A program made the translations under genes and the position numbers. Shown here in pieces: positions 1 through 10,554 of a stretch of 64,000 nt of DNA. How positions within the stretch are numbered: position 1 is the first letter of the stretch; each line of letters starts with the position of its first letter. Source of the DNA: Marvania coccoides (Eukaryota > Chlorophyta > Trebouxiophyceae > Chlorellales > Chlorellaceae); assembly GCA_963854735.1 (NCBI GenBank), contig OY978101.1:1240001-1304000 (forward strand), given 5' to 3'. The notes beneath the pieces were generated by a model. It worked only from the letters and a program-made list of their open reading frames with translations. It did no database searches and was not told where the DNA came from.

Positions 1-463
1 CGTCAAATAATGGCGTTGGGGCTCGTTGGTGTCAGCGCGCGGGGAGGCCCCTGGGACACAGATGTCGACCACCATGATGGGCGCCGCGTCTCTTTCTTCT
101 ACAAACGCTGGGTCAACCCGGCAGATCAGCGCCACCAAGACCTCTTCATCTGCCGGGCAGTCCTGGCCATCCTGGGTGATGGTGATGAGGTAGCCTACCA
201 GGTCATAGGGATCCCGTATCCCATCGCGAAAGGCTCTAAACGCTGAGGCATCCTTGGGCAGGGGGACAGCGTCATCAAAGAAATCAGAGACTTCTGGGAG
301 CACATGCCGGCCCACGTCCAGGCACGCTTTTTGCCACCGGCCTCCGCTGGCTATTATTCCTAGCTTCCCTGACGCCGCATCCTTAAAATCTTTGAGGTTG
401 GATGATGGCACCGTGTGGAGGAGAGCTCTGGCGGCGGAAATGCGATTGATTGCGTCTCTCAGG
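1..463 (-). CDS. Partial exon of an unrecognised gene running off the left edge
   Basis: Read on the minus strand, the segment from 463 down to base 1 stays open in one frame for about 154 codons, while the other two frames hit stops. A polypyrimidine tract and a CAG acceptor (464-466) precede it, so it looks like an internal or terminal exon entered in phase 1. The peptide begins LRDAINRISAARALL and contains DDAVPLPKD, DPYDLVGYLITITQDGQD and MVVDICVPG. I recognise no domain. The start codon would lie in an upstream exon that I could not identify, and the 3' end is outside the window. A transposon-derived protein is possible, because the adjacent sequence is repeat-rich. Confidence 0.5.
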
Positions 464-556
464 CTGCAAGGAGAGGGAGAAAAGGGGGGGAAAAGGGTGG
501 AGGGGGAGAAGAGGTTATGTTAGATATGTGTCGGTCTTGGGAGCGTGGCAAGAGGG

Positions 557-737
557 TGCAACTGGCGGGAACATGCGACTGGCGACTGGCGAGAACAGGC
601 AAACTGGCGACTGGCGGAAACATGCATACTAGCGACTTGCACACTTTGCTTTTCGTATACCCACGATCAGCTTCCGTGTTGAACATGCGACTGGCGAGTA
701 CTGGCGAAAACTGGCGGGAAAAAACTGGCACCCCAGG
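557..737. repeat. Degenerate short repeats built on CTGGCG
   Basis: The motif CTGGCGA or CTGGCGG recurs about ten times, often preceded by GA or AA and followed by AACATG or GAA. Two longer blocks containing GAACATGCGACTGGCGA occur about 110 bp apart. This looks like a decayed tandem repeat. The rest of 464-1100 shows no gene I can support. Confidence 0.6.
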
Positions 738-1099
738 CAGACGACAGACGCGTCAGGGGGTTGCAGCCCGCCATCTCGTGTCTGGTCCCTGTGAGGGCGC
801 GAAGGAACCGCCCGGCACCCGAAGTTGCAGCTAGGGGTGCCGTAGGTCCATCCGCGGCCTGGGGTTTGATCATTTTGATTTTGATCATTTTGGGGCTCAC
901 TCAGCGAGTTGAGGTTGAGTGGCCGGAATCGCTGGGGAGGCGGGCGGCTGGGACATTGAGATATACTATAGTTGGCTCAGGTGTTTTAGCGCAGGCAGGC
1001 AGAGTTGCCGCGATCGGCGGCGAAAATTCAGATGGGATGATGGGAACGATGTTGGGTCGCGGTAAGGCAGGCTCTTCGCGCACTCATGGCTCCAGGGAA

Positions 1100-1306
1100 C
1101 TATAAATATATCCATACATGTTGAAAAGCAGGAGATTCAAATTTATTGAAGAATTTTGTGGTTAAAGGAAACTTTCCATTATTGTGTTTAGGGACTACTT
1201 GAACATCTAAAAACGTAGAAAGTGGAGTGAGTGGAGATAAAGTTATTTCCAAATCCGGAGGATAAACTCCTTGAATGCCGAAGAAAGTTTGATTTCTATA
1301 GAGCAA
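1100..1306 (-). pseudogene. Possible reverse-transcriptase remnant
   Basis: A 68-codon minus-strand frame contains TFLDVQV followed about 20 residues later by TTKFFNKFESPAF. This FLD plus aromatic-x-K spacing resembles the end of reverse-transcriptase domains in some algal retroelements. Nothing upstream or downstream extends it, so at most it is a fragment. The assignment rests on a short motif and could be wrong. Confidence 0.25.
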
Positions 1307-1666
1307 ACGATTGAAAAATCTAGCATTTATGGTGTATGTATTTTGTATGTATTTATTGTAATTAGAAATTAATCAATGCATTAAAAATGGCACCATTAGC
1401 ATTGCATAGTGGGGGCTGCTATAATGAGGTGTTTTTATGCTAGGGGCCTGCAACAGACTTGACACATGGACATCTGGGGATCTGCTGGCTCCTCTCCAGG
1501 GTTGTCATAGGGCCGGCAGGAAAAGCAGATAAAACCAGCTATACGTAGTCTAGAAGCCGCATACATAATAAACGGGAAATCGAGTAATGAAAAGAAATCA
1601 ACCATCTATGACGAAGACAGGCCTCTGGTCCTGTGTCGTGTACGAAAGTATAGGAATGGTTTTGCT

Positions 1667-1747
1667 ATGCCAAGGTCCATGGTTCGATCCCGTGTTCGGC
1701 CAAAAAATCCGGCCGAATAGCTCAGCTGGAAGAGCGTGGCACTGAAG
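1667..1747 (+). tRNA. Circularly permuted tRNA-Phe (GAA)
   Basis: The 3' half lies upstream of the 5' half. The 3' half (1667-1702) reads: position 38, anticodon 3' strand TGCCA (1668-1672), variable loop AGGTC, T stem CATGG, T loop TTCGATC (1683-1689), T stem CCGTG, acceptor TTCGGCC (1695-1701) and discriminator A. Eight bases (1703-1710) follow. The 5' half (1711-1747) then reads: acceptor GGCCGAA, TA, D stem GCTC, loop AGCTGGAA, D stem GAGC, G26, anticodon 5' strand TGGCA (1737-1741) and CTGAAG with anticodon GAA (1744-1746). Acceptor (7 bp) and anticodon (5 bp) stems pair perfectly. Box A (1718-1729) and box B (1681-1691) are intact, in reversed order. A T5 run (1752-1756) fits a pol III terminator. 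CCA is not encoded. Neither flank holds the missing half of an ordinary tRNA. Maturation would need circularisation and trimming, as known for permuted tRNAs of red algae and prasinophytes. Confidence 0.93.
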
Positions 1748-1756
1748 AATATTTTT

Positions 1757-2858
1757 GAAATTTCCAACTCCGGGGTTTTAGCCATCGCCAAAAGAAACCT
1801 GGGCGCCACTGATAACCTGAACACCGTCTGTGCATTGACCAAACCTGAAATAACACGTGCCCGCATCCCCCCTTTGCCGAAAAAACCGCAGCCGACATTT
1901 TTGCCTCTGCTACCCCATCCTCATCGTGACCGAGACGGCTCTTTATGCGCTTTTTGCAGCATATGCATGTTTATTAAAGCCCCACAACATGTATCCAGAG
2001 GGTAAAACCCCCCGGCAGCGTGTAGTTGTATGGTTTTGTTGGCGCCTGTCCACATATAATGCCCTCGACATCGACAAACACACATTTCGTTTCTTCGAAG
2101 ATAAGCTGCAGGTATATTTCATCCGGATGCGCATTTGCACTGCTCAGAGCAATTTGCCTCAGCACCCACCTCCAAATTCGGAAGGTGCGTGCCATTTTTT
2201 GTGATCTTCATATTTCTGTTCCTCCTGTGGTCCTCTCGAAATTACGACATTTTAACACTGCACGCCCTCCAAACAGTTGATTTGATTCAAATGAAACACA
2301 GATCTCGCACAATCCAGAAACTGAGAGACTGAACAATTCCGCCGCCGCCGCCGCCCGTTGAGTGGCCCAGCCCAGCATGTTCTGGGACTCTAGGAATGTA
2401 CTTACCTTCGCAATCAAAACTTAAGCTCGGCCCCTGCAAACGCACGCCCGCAGCGCTTCAACAGATCCCAATATGGCTGGGCAAACTGATCATAAAGTGA
2501 CAGCGAAATTTGGGTGCTGGCCCATGGTTTCGTTCACCCGCTGCATTGAGAGTATACCCAACTATTCAGCGGAGCCGTCGGCGCCAGCATACGTGGCAAA
2601 TATCGCGCAATGCGCTCCTAAAAAGTCTCGGGTTTGTGAGGGACATGTCTTCCGTCAAGAGTGTTTGCCAACCTGCTCCTAATGGCAGTGGCGCGCCCAG
2701 CGGGGGGAAAGTTGGCTGCAATTCAAGCACAAATACACAGTTTGAAGGCGAATTCATTGCTTACTTGCTGCTTCGTCATCAAATATAAAATTTCGAAACC
2801 TCTGGCGTCGGCGGTGCAGCAGCAGCTGCTGGGGAAGGTGGAGGTCGCGCCCAAAGCT
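1757..2858. other. Spacer with only weak coding candidates
   Basis: Between the tRNA terminator and the next likely gene I find no complete gene. Two weak candidates exist. One is a hydrophobic plus-strand stretch at about 1899-2002 ending at a GTAAAA donor. The other is a 73-codon minus-strand frame (2195-1974) containing HPDEIYLQLIFEETK and VFVDVEGIICGQ. Neither has supporting splice partners or a recognised domain. Confidence 0.4.
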
Positions 2859-3296
2859 ATGTCGCCAGGTTTTGAGGAGTTCATCCTGAAGCCTGCTGCT
2901 GGGCCTACGGAGGAAGCCGTTACCAACGCAGCGGCAGTGGCTGTGAGCATTGCTGGTGGTGGTGGTGGTGGTCGTGGTGGCTTGGCAAGCAGCGCTCCTG
3001 TTTCCACTCCCACCAAGCAAGTGGACCCGGTGAAGAGGTTGTTTGGGCGGCTGGAGCACAAGAAGAAAAGCAGGAAGGAGGAGGCGGCGGCGGCAGTTGC
3101 GATGGTGCACATTAGGCTGCCTGTGGATGTGCGGCGTGCGGTTGAGGAGGACGGCGAGGGCCATAGCCCCATCGGGTGCATGCCCCGTGTTGTAAAGAAG
3201 CTGCGTGGCGCCTTTGGGCGCGTGCGCATAATGTTTGGCGACATTGAGAAAGCAACTCCTGCTAGGAAGAAACGAAAAATACAAGTGTTTACATAG
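2859..3296 (+). CDS. Unrecognised small basic protein
   Basis: Starting at ATG 2859 the frame gives 145 residues (MSPGFEEFILKPAAG...). It holds a Gly-rich run, a Lys-rich patch (EHKKKSRKEEAAAA) and a basic C-terminal end (RKKRKIQ) that could act as a nuclear localisation signal. Coding-like GC-rich sequence continues upstream in frame to about 2800, and an ATG at 2661 is in the same frame. A longer N-terminus or an upstream exon is therefore possible. I recognise no domain and propose no function. A TGTAA element, the usual green-algal polyadenylation signal, lies about 80 bp past the stop. Confidence 0.5.
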   Translation: MSPGFEEFILKPAAGPTEEAVTNAAAVAVSIAGGGGGGRGGLASSAPVSTPTKQVDPVKRLFGRLEHKKKSRKEEAAAAVAMVHIRLPVDVRRAVEEDGEGHSPIGCMPRVVKKLRGAFGRVRIMFGDIEKATPARKKRKIQVFT

Positions 3297-3789
3297 ACGA
3301 GAGTTTTTTATCCTTTGAAATTTGCATTCTTTTTTAAATCTGTACTGTTCTGTATCCTTTGCCATTGCATGCTAGATTGTAATGTTTTGAAATCATAAGC
3401 TAGCGGCTCAAATTATTGTATCAATTCAGTACAGCTCCCCTTCGCCCAGGCTGGTGTTTTCAGCCTCTTCAATTTTTTTTGCGGCCTTTGCTATCAGCAG
3501 CACACTGGTCTGGCTTGGGTCAGCCCATTATTATGAAGTACTACTGGTTCAAGACGGTCCAACTTATAGTTCCCAATTTCTCAGCGCACCCAGTGCCCTA
3601 CTTCTAGCATATAAGCACCACGTGTGCACCTTGCGAGTGTCATTTATCAGTGAGGCGTTTCAAACTACTCACGCTTGCTACATTTACTTTTACCATTTTA
3701 TTTTAAAGCATGGACTATTTATCAACAAAATACCGAATTCAAAGTCCTGCTGTTCTACTAAAATGCATTCGATTCACCCTCCGAGCAGC
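3297..3789. other. Convergent AT-rich spacer
   Basis: This lies between two convergent genes. I see no gene or RNA in it. Confidence 0.5.
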
Positions 3790-4712
3790 TCAGTCCTTCT
3801 TCTTCCCCATCTTCTTCAGCAGCGCCTCCACCCGGGCCCTGTCGTCGTCGTCGAGGTCGGTGAAGAACACGCTGCCCTCGTCGGCCCTGCCGTAATTTTT
3901 CAGCTTGTTCCACAGCTTCTGTTGTAATGATAAACGAAGGAAAAGTGAGAAGAAGTAAAAAATCGAATAAAAAACGTGTACTTCAAAAATTAAATATTAA
4001 TTTTATAGACAGTTAGTAGTCTTAGTTGCCCTTTCGTGCGGAATTTAAACCTGTAATGTATGCATGTAGATTTGAAAGGAAAAAAACTGACCTGGATGTC
4101 ATCGCGGGCAACGCCCCTGCTGGCAGCGGGCGGGGTCATCAGCACCGCCACCGCGCCGAACTTGGCGGTCATCCCCAGGTCTGCGATGATCTGGGCAGCC
4201 TCGAACAGTGTGCGGTAGGTGGCACCAGACTGCAAAGGAAAAGAAAAATATTTTGAGAAGCAATTTATGCAACGCTGCTTCCATTTATAAATTATATTCG
4301 CAAAATTTTGAGAAAGCTTTGCACCGCCTGCCGCACAAAAAAATCAACAGCGCCCTTTCTTTACCTGCTCCTCCCGCCCCATGGGGCGCTTGTAGTCGTA
4401 CTCACGCTCGGACACGTTCTGTCCCTCTGCGTCCTTCAGCTTCTGCACCAGCGCCGCCAGCCGGTCTTTGGCGCGCAGGGCCTCGCGAACGCCGACGGCG
4501 GCGCGCTTCTCGGCGCTGTGGGAGCCTTTGAGCGTCCTCCCATGGTCCAGCGCGAGCTTGAACAGCACTCCCGCGAGGCGGTTGTCCTTGTGGGGATGCT
4601 TGGCGTGAGCGGGGTCGAACACGATGTCGTTGGCCTCCAGCGCCTCGACAAGCGCGGTCTCGATGTTCTTTTTGGGCTCGGCGGTGGCCGCCTTGGTCTT
4701 GCCGCCTGCCAT
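3790..4712 (-). CDS. Unrecognised 204-residue protein, three exons
   Basis: Exons at 4712-4365, 4229-4092 and 3918-3790 join in phase 0 at both junctions with GT-AG introns. The protein starts MAGGKTKAATAEPKKNIETA and is rich in charged helices. Segments such as LAGVLFKLALDHGRTLKGSH and YRTLFEAAQIIADLGMTAKFG look like a folded alpha-helical domain. It ends in a Lys-rich tail (LLKKMGKKKD). There is no signal peptide or membrane segment, so a soluble protein is inferred. I do not recognise the family. Consistent reading phase and codon bias make the gene model firm even though the function is unknown. Intron 2 (3919-4091) contains a copy of a dispersed repeat. Confidence 0.75.
4019..4066 (-). 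repeat. Dispersed repeat copy inside an intron
   Basis: This stretch is a close reverse complement of 43056-43112, sharing the core AAACCTGTAATGTATG and the flanking CTTAGTTGC...GTGCGGA. It lies within intron 2 of the 204-residue gene. A third, shorter match (GCATACATTACAG) occurs near 61990. Confidence 0.7.
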
Positions 4713-5480
4713 TGCGTGCTTGCGTTTAGTTTTGTGGGAGCTGTAAGTAAATAGGGGATGGATAAGAACTTGTTTGGCGAGAGAAAAAAAATTTTGCGCT
4801 TTAAGGCTGGTAAAAGCCGAGAAAAATGGGGGGGACGAACGGCCGGCGCAGGGCAAACCGAACAAAAACCGCACCTCGGAAGCTTGCGCGAGATTGATAT
4901 ACGCTGTATGTATGCTTGAAAGCAGTGGTATTAAGGCCTGAAAAGCAAAAGGGTGGGTGGGGAGGAGTGAGAAATATTTTGGAGGAAGCAGCGGAAGTGA
5001 GGCTGCCGGCTGCATGCGCACCTTAGAGAACTCACAATGATTGGAATTAAGTTTAAAATTTAAAATTGAAGTGAACGAGGCCGCAAAACATTCAACGTGT
5101 GGAGACAAAAAATAAAAATGAAGAAAGGAGTCGTATGAAAAAAAGATAGAATAACTCGAAATGGCTTCACCCGCTTAGTGTTTTGTCTAAGTGAACCACA
5201 ACAGAAAACCTAGATTTGTGTCGTTCGGCGTGCATGCCGCCCTCACTTGTCAATTAGCTCTCTCAGAAAAAAATATACCATCTAGCCTTTTCCTCATTTC
5301 CTCGACAGGAACCAAACCCGCAATGATAAAGCCAATCTTAGCTCTACTGGAAACCTCGCTGGACCGCCCTTAATCACAGCACGCCCTAGGCCAATCACCT
5401 ACGTGCCAGCTGTCTCTCACTACTTTGCCAAGCCCTTCGCTAAGCACCCAACAGCGCAGTTTCAAATTAATATTTCGAAT
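4713..5480. other. AT-rich spacer
   Basis: This is the region upstream of the minus-strand gene starting at 4712. It presumably contains that gene's promoter. I find no coding region, RNA or repeat I can support. Confidence 0.4.
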
Positions 5481-5489
5481 CCGGGTCGC

Positions 5490-6341
5490 CGTTTTTCGCA
5501 CGAAAGACTCATCACCGAAGAGCGAAGCCGTTCTCTCAGCGAGCCTCTTCAATGCGGTGCACGAGGCTGCAGACGCCACAGAGAAGGCTTTGAAATACTA
5601 GTCCGGCTCCCTGTACACGCGCTGCATAGTCAAAACCCGTCTACCAGAATTTTGGCGAGTTTTATTTTGTTCTCTTTGCTTTATTTAAAATCTGCCGGTT
5701 CATGCCCCCTCTGTTATTTTATATATTATTCTCAGGGACGCCCTCTCACCAATGCTGTTGTAGATCAAGGCTGGCAAAGATGCGCTGTTTTGGGCGCTCA
5801 CTCGCCGTCTCATCGACAGTTTGTTGGCCCAGCGCCCCGACAAAACAAAACTCACCGCAATGCTGCCCTCCTCCGGCATCACTGACCAGCTGCGCCCCCT
5901 CTGGAGCGACGCTGCCTTTACCATCGCTTCTTTCGACGACCCAGCTGCTGCAGCTCAAGTCACTGGGGGGCTGGTAGTTTTGGCGCTAACGCCTCGCGAA
6001 ATTCAAATTCTCTACCACTTGGCATTCAAGTACTGCGGGGTAAAGCAGCTGGTGCTGTTTACCCTCCAGCTGGAATATTCCCTCCATGGGTGGCCGTACC
6101 ACGCCTGCAGAGCTTTCACACTGTGTACTCTCAGCTGCCTGCTGCGGAGGCGGCGGCAGCGGTGGCGATGGCGTTTCAGCCTGGAGTGAGGCATCGGGAA
6201 CGGTGGAGGATGTTGCTGAAGGAGGACCCTGAGCTGGCTGGGGAGTATGCGGTGGTGGCTGAGCAGTTTGACCGGCCCCACGGCGGAGCACTGGATACAA
6301 TTTATTGCACGCAATGCAAGTGCAGGGAAGGACTAACTTGA
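5490..6341 (+). pseudogene. Poorly resolved gene or disrupted gene, plus strand
   Basis: Three coding-like stretches lie in different frames. The first, about 5500-5600, contains SEAVLSASLFNAVHEAADA. The second, about 5763-5970, contains KDALFWALTRRLIDSLLAQ and ITDQLRPLWSDAAFTIAS. The third, about 5980-6341, contains GIFPPWVAVPRLQSFHTVYS and ERWRMLLKEDPELAGEY. The composition suggests true exons, and a TAG acceptor precedes the second. However, I cannot connect the second and third by a plausible intron, since the frame changes within about 20 bp near 5970. Either the gene carries a frameshift or I have misplaced the boundaries. No start codon is evident and no domain is recognised. Confidence 0.35.
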
Positions 6342-7542
6342 ATTTATATCGCCGGGAGATTGAAAAAGGTAGCCCAGTTGAGAACTAAATCCACGCCAGG
6401 GGCCTAAAGAAAGTCCAGGCCGGCCATGCAAACCTTGCAACCCAAAGCTGCGGACCCCATCATTTCAGTAGAATTAAGTTAAACTCGTGGGCTCCCCAGG
6501 ATTTTTCCGTGGGTAATTTTCGGGAATAGTTAAAAAGTTGCCGCATTTATAGAAATATTCGATTTCAATTAAAATATTATTTACAAATATAAAAATACAA
6601 ATTTGAATCGTTTTTATTGACAGGAAGCCCTGCGCTAATCAAAGAAGCGCATTTAAAGAAACTTTTTGAATTTTTTCATCGCATTCTCTTGAAAAATCGA
6701 TTTCAGCCTTTTCCCAAATCTGACCTGTACAGCAGGGCAGCAAACGCCACGTTGCCCTTCAGCGACCAAGGCTCTCAGCTGCCCGACCTTAGGACCAACT
6801 TACCTGTGGAGGAGTACGCGGAAGAAGTATTGTAAACTTAAAAGGAAAGACGAGGAATGAGGTGATGGCGGCGCCAACGGCAGTGCGGCGATCCCAGCCA
6901 CCCTAGGCCGCCGCAGCAGGATTACGAGTGCGGTTTTGATGCTGAATACGAGCCAACAAAGCCAGGGGGGGGGAGCAAAAGCCGGCAGCGGGGGCAAAGC
7001 AGCAGCAGCCTTTTCGATGGCCTTCGCGGCCTCCTCCTCCTCTTTGTGCTGAAGAAGCACCGGTGCAGCAGCTGCGCGATCCTTCGTCAGTTTTGCCGCT
7101 GCCGCCCATGCCCCTGCTGAGTGCGAGGATGCGACCTCTAGTCAGCAGTTGAGGAGTTCATGCTTACGTATCTAACATATCAGCCTAAAACAACTCGCGG
7201 ATCAGCAGGTATCAGGGCAAACATGCGGATTGCCTAGGAAGAAAGGTGGAGGGAAGGGACGTCCCGTAACACTGTGCGTGCGCTCGCAAACCATGGTACA
7301 CGTGGAGGGGCGGCTGGAGGGGGAGCAAGCTGGAGTTGACGTGGGAGCCCCGCAGCAGGGAAGCCCGGGAGGTCAGCAGCTACCTTTTGAGCAAGTTTTG
7401 GGCCCCTCAATCGCGTATTGTTGATGCAACAGACGAACAATTTTCAAAAAAATGTTCTGGACGCTCTCGACCAAAGTCCAAAAACCTCCAACGTCGTTAC
7501 TTACAGATTTCACAGTTTAAATAAATTTGAAAAATAGACAAA
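6342..7542. other. Spacer with weak coding signal
   Basis: A plus-strand frame at 6690-6835 follows a CAG acceptor at about 6624. A GC-rich patch lies at 6870-7110. Both might be leftovers of the preceding disrupted gene, but neither can be assembled into a gene. I see no RNA gene here. Confidence 0.35.
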
Positions 7543-8996
7543 ATGTTGCGGAGCGCAAGCATCACCGCCCTGCGCAAGTGCAGCGGATTTTCTTACGCTG
7601 TAAATCTTTTGCCCACTGTCGCTGCACTGCCCTCCAGAGCAGCTTCATGGGCCCATTTCCATTCAAACCAATTCTACACTCCCCACGCAGCGGTGAGCCC
7701 ATTTCTATCTACTTGCACATTCTCCAACAACATCTCTGTCCATTTTCGATTCAATCTCTGAATAATACAAATTTATTGGTCGAGCCACCTTGAAATTTCG
7801 CCTGCAGAACGCTGCACAGTTCCGCTCCTTCAGCGCCCAGCCCGCTGTCGCCGAGGAAGACCCCCCCACTCCTCCGCCTGAGGACGCTGCAGCCTCCCTT
7901 TCAAGCGCCACCAACGTGCAGCCGCACCCCGGCATGCAGGCCGACGCTGGCCTGCCGCAAACAGTCGTCACCGCCCCCACCCACTCCTACTGGCTGATGA
8001 ACCCCGCCTACTCTCGCGCCTACATGGAGAGCGTCACCCCCAAGCACCGCAAACCAGAGGCGCTGCACGACTGGACGGGCTGGGCCGCGGTGCAGGTGCT
8101 GCGGCGGTCGTTTGACTTGGTCACGGGCTACTCTCCGGGAAAAATGACGGCTGACAGGTGGCTGACTCGCTTTCTATTTTTGGAGACAGTGGCAGGGGTG
8201 CCGGGCATGGTGGGAGCTGGGCTGCGCCACATGCGCAGCCTGCGCACGATGAAACGGGACCAGGGCTGGATCCGGACCCTGCTGGTGAGCTCCTTTCTCA
8301 AATATTTTGCCTTTTGAATTTTGGGATGTCTCAGTTTTTTTTACCAAACAACGTATCATGATTAATTTATAGGAGGAGGCGGAAAACGAGCGCATGCACC
8401 TGCTGACCTTCATGCAGATGGCCCAGCCGGGGCCCTTCTTCCGCGCTGCAGTCCTGGGCTCCCAGGGAGTCTTTCTTTCTCTGTACGTTACAAATTTACA
8501 TTTTCCCCCTCTTCCAACGCTTTTCACACCCCTTTTCTCAACCCCAATTTTTAAACCCCCCTCTTTTATTATTTTTCTATCAGGTACACGCTGTTCTACG
8601 CCATCAGCCCCAAGCACTGCCACTCCTTTGTCTCTTACCTGGAGGAGGAGGCGGTGAAGACGTACACCCAGGCAGTCTCAGACATCGATTCGGGACGCGT
8701 GGCCGAGTGGCAGCACACCCCAGCCCCCGAGGTAGGAGAAAAAACCCACTAGAACTCGCAGCAAACAGCAAGCGCTGAAATATGATTTTTCTTTCTAATA
8801 AAATCGTTTTCTTTATTGAGCGCACGTGCAGGTCGCCATTCGGTACTGGCGGCTGGAGAAGGACGCCACCATGCGGGACGTGCTGCTGGCGGTGCGGGCC
8901 GACGAAGCGTGCCACAAGCACGTCAACGCCACATTTGCAGGGCTCACACTCTCAGAAGCTAACCCCTTCTCGCCTGGAACGCACGAAGTGCCATAG
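7543..8996 (+). CDS. AOX: Mitochondrial alternative oxidase
   Basis: Five exons (7543-7692, 7808-8284, 8373-8482, 8584-8731, 8832-8996) join in frame to 349 residues, the usual AOX length. The enzyme is the di-iron ubiquinol oxidase of the inner mitochondrial membrane, which passes electrons from ubiquinol to oxygen without pumping protons. Conserved iron-ligand blocks are visible in order: [30 protein letters not shown] and [11 protein letters not shown], giving the expected Glu and ExxH ligands. The third residue of the last ExxH is Cys where most family members have His, which should not affect metal binding. The N-terminus ([15 protein letters not shown]...) is basic, hydroxylated and lacks acidic residues, as in a mitochondrial presequence. 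All four introns are GT-AG. Confidence 0.95.
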
Positions 8997-9529
8997 ATAG
9001 CGCTGAGCTTTCGATGCGACAATTTCTGTGAAGATACGCATTCAAATTTGATTTTTCAAGTCTTCGGACGCGCCCCACTCTGTTTTTTTCCCTCCCCCGC
9101 CCTCTTCTTTGAAGAGCTAGATAATGATATTTCGCTGTTGATTTTATTTAGATTGATGCATTATTTTGTTGCTATAACTAGTGGAAAGTTTACAAATGGT
9201 AAAGAGTACAAGCAAGAACGAACAACCGGCAGAGAAAAAGACGCCGTCGTCATTTGAATTAGATTAACTACACCGAGGAAGAAAAAACCAGTGAAATAAA
9301 GAGAGATACATACAGCCTGTAGAATCAGGGACAATGCAGTTACTGCTGCCGCAGCTTGATTGGCATGGAGGCGAAACTGAGAAGAAAGAAAAGGGAGCGA
9401 GACATTCATTGTGCTGCACAAGCACCAGCGTTGAGATCTGTGATGCAAAAAACATACGGTGGGGTGGGGAGGAGTGGGAAAAGAGCGTTGCTATCTATAT
9501 GCATACTGATTAATATTTAATTTTCGCTT
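8997..9529. other. Convergent spacer between AOX and the RING gene
   Basis: AT-rich sequence with no coding region, RNA gene or repeat that I can support. Confidence 0.5.
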
Positions 9530-10248
9530 TTAAACTTCGTACGCCATGGGGCGGTCGCACAGCGGGCAATTTGGCGACCGCTCCTGCCACTCAAAAATGC
9601 AGGGCAGGTGGAATGAGTGGCCGCACTTGGCCACCACCTGGGGGTTGTATGCGGTGTAAGGGTCCAGGCAGGTGGGGCAAATGAGGTCATCATCCAGACC
9701 TAGGTCCACTGCGGGGGGGAAATAAAACAAAAAAAAATAAAAAAAATGGACGTTAGTTTGTTGTTTGGAATGTTCGATTAATACGGCGACAACTAAATTG
9801 ACTTAATACATGGGGTTTTTTCTCATTTTCGCTCACACGAGGAGGCCTTTTTCGCTGATTTGTTCATTGCCCCCACCGCAGCGACGGCGGCCGCTTCTTT
9901 CTCGTCGGAGCGCTCGGCGGCCTTGGGTATTAGTCGCACCCGTTCCCGGTCTGCGGCGGCAGCCCCCCGCTGGCCCCTCGGGGGCGGCGGCCTTTCTTCC
10001 CTGGCGGGGGAAGCGGCTTCGATGGCAACTGATTGCGGCGCTTGGTGCCTCGCATGCAATAGATCCTCAGCGACGGTTGAGCTGGGCGTAGAGGCGTAAC
10101 TGTGGGCGGCAGGTAGGCAGAAGCACGCGCGCAGCACGGCCACGAAGCACGTCAGGCAGCCTCGGACGGGGGCCAGAAGGGGCGAAGGTGACGACCTCAT
10201 CGTCCTCGTGGGGGAGTCCCCGCCGTAGCGCTGGGCGTGCGGAAGCAT
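9530..10248 (-). CDS. RING-H2 E3 ubiquitin ligase, At3g02290-like
   Basis: Exon 1 runs 10248-9837 and exon 2 9708-9530, joined in phase 1 across a GT-AG intron. Exon 2 encodes a C-terminal RING-H2 finger: DDDLICPTCLDPY, then KCGHSFHLPCIFEW, then CPLCDRPM. The eight ligands are in C3H2C3 order. The layout matches plant RHB1A/At3g02290-type ligases, which also carry a Cys-rich N-terminal patch. Here GCLTCFVAVLRACFCLP sits near the start and could be palmitoylated. The expected role is ubiquitin transfer from an E2 to unknown substrates. The start is uncertain, because an in-frame ATG at 10200 (MRSSPSPL) is an alternative. The gene is divergent from the carrier gene, with 306 bp between the starts. 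Confidence 0.8.
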
Positions 10249-10554
10249 CGTTTTATAAAACGCGGTCCCCTTCTAGTGACGAGCCATTAACCCCGTCATT
10301 GTTTTTTCCGCTCTGGAGGTTCGGTTATGAAAAATAAAATGTTGGGCGAAAAATGAAAGAGCGTGCGATATTCACGGCTGTATTTGAGAGAGCTTTTTGG
10401 GATGTTTGTGAAAATGACCAACCTGCCCATAAGCTATCGTGTATGCCCCATGCTTTGAGTTTCAGTTCACCGCAGCACGGGCGTTTGCTGGCATTACAAA
10501 ATAAACAACTCTAAACGCATTGTTTTTCAAACGCAAAAATAAAACATTTCAACA

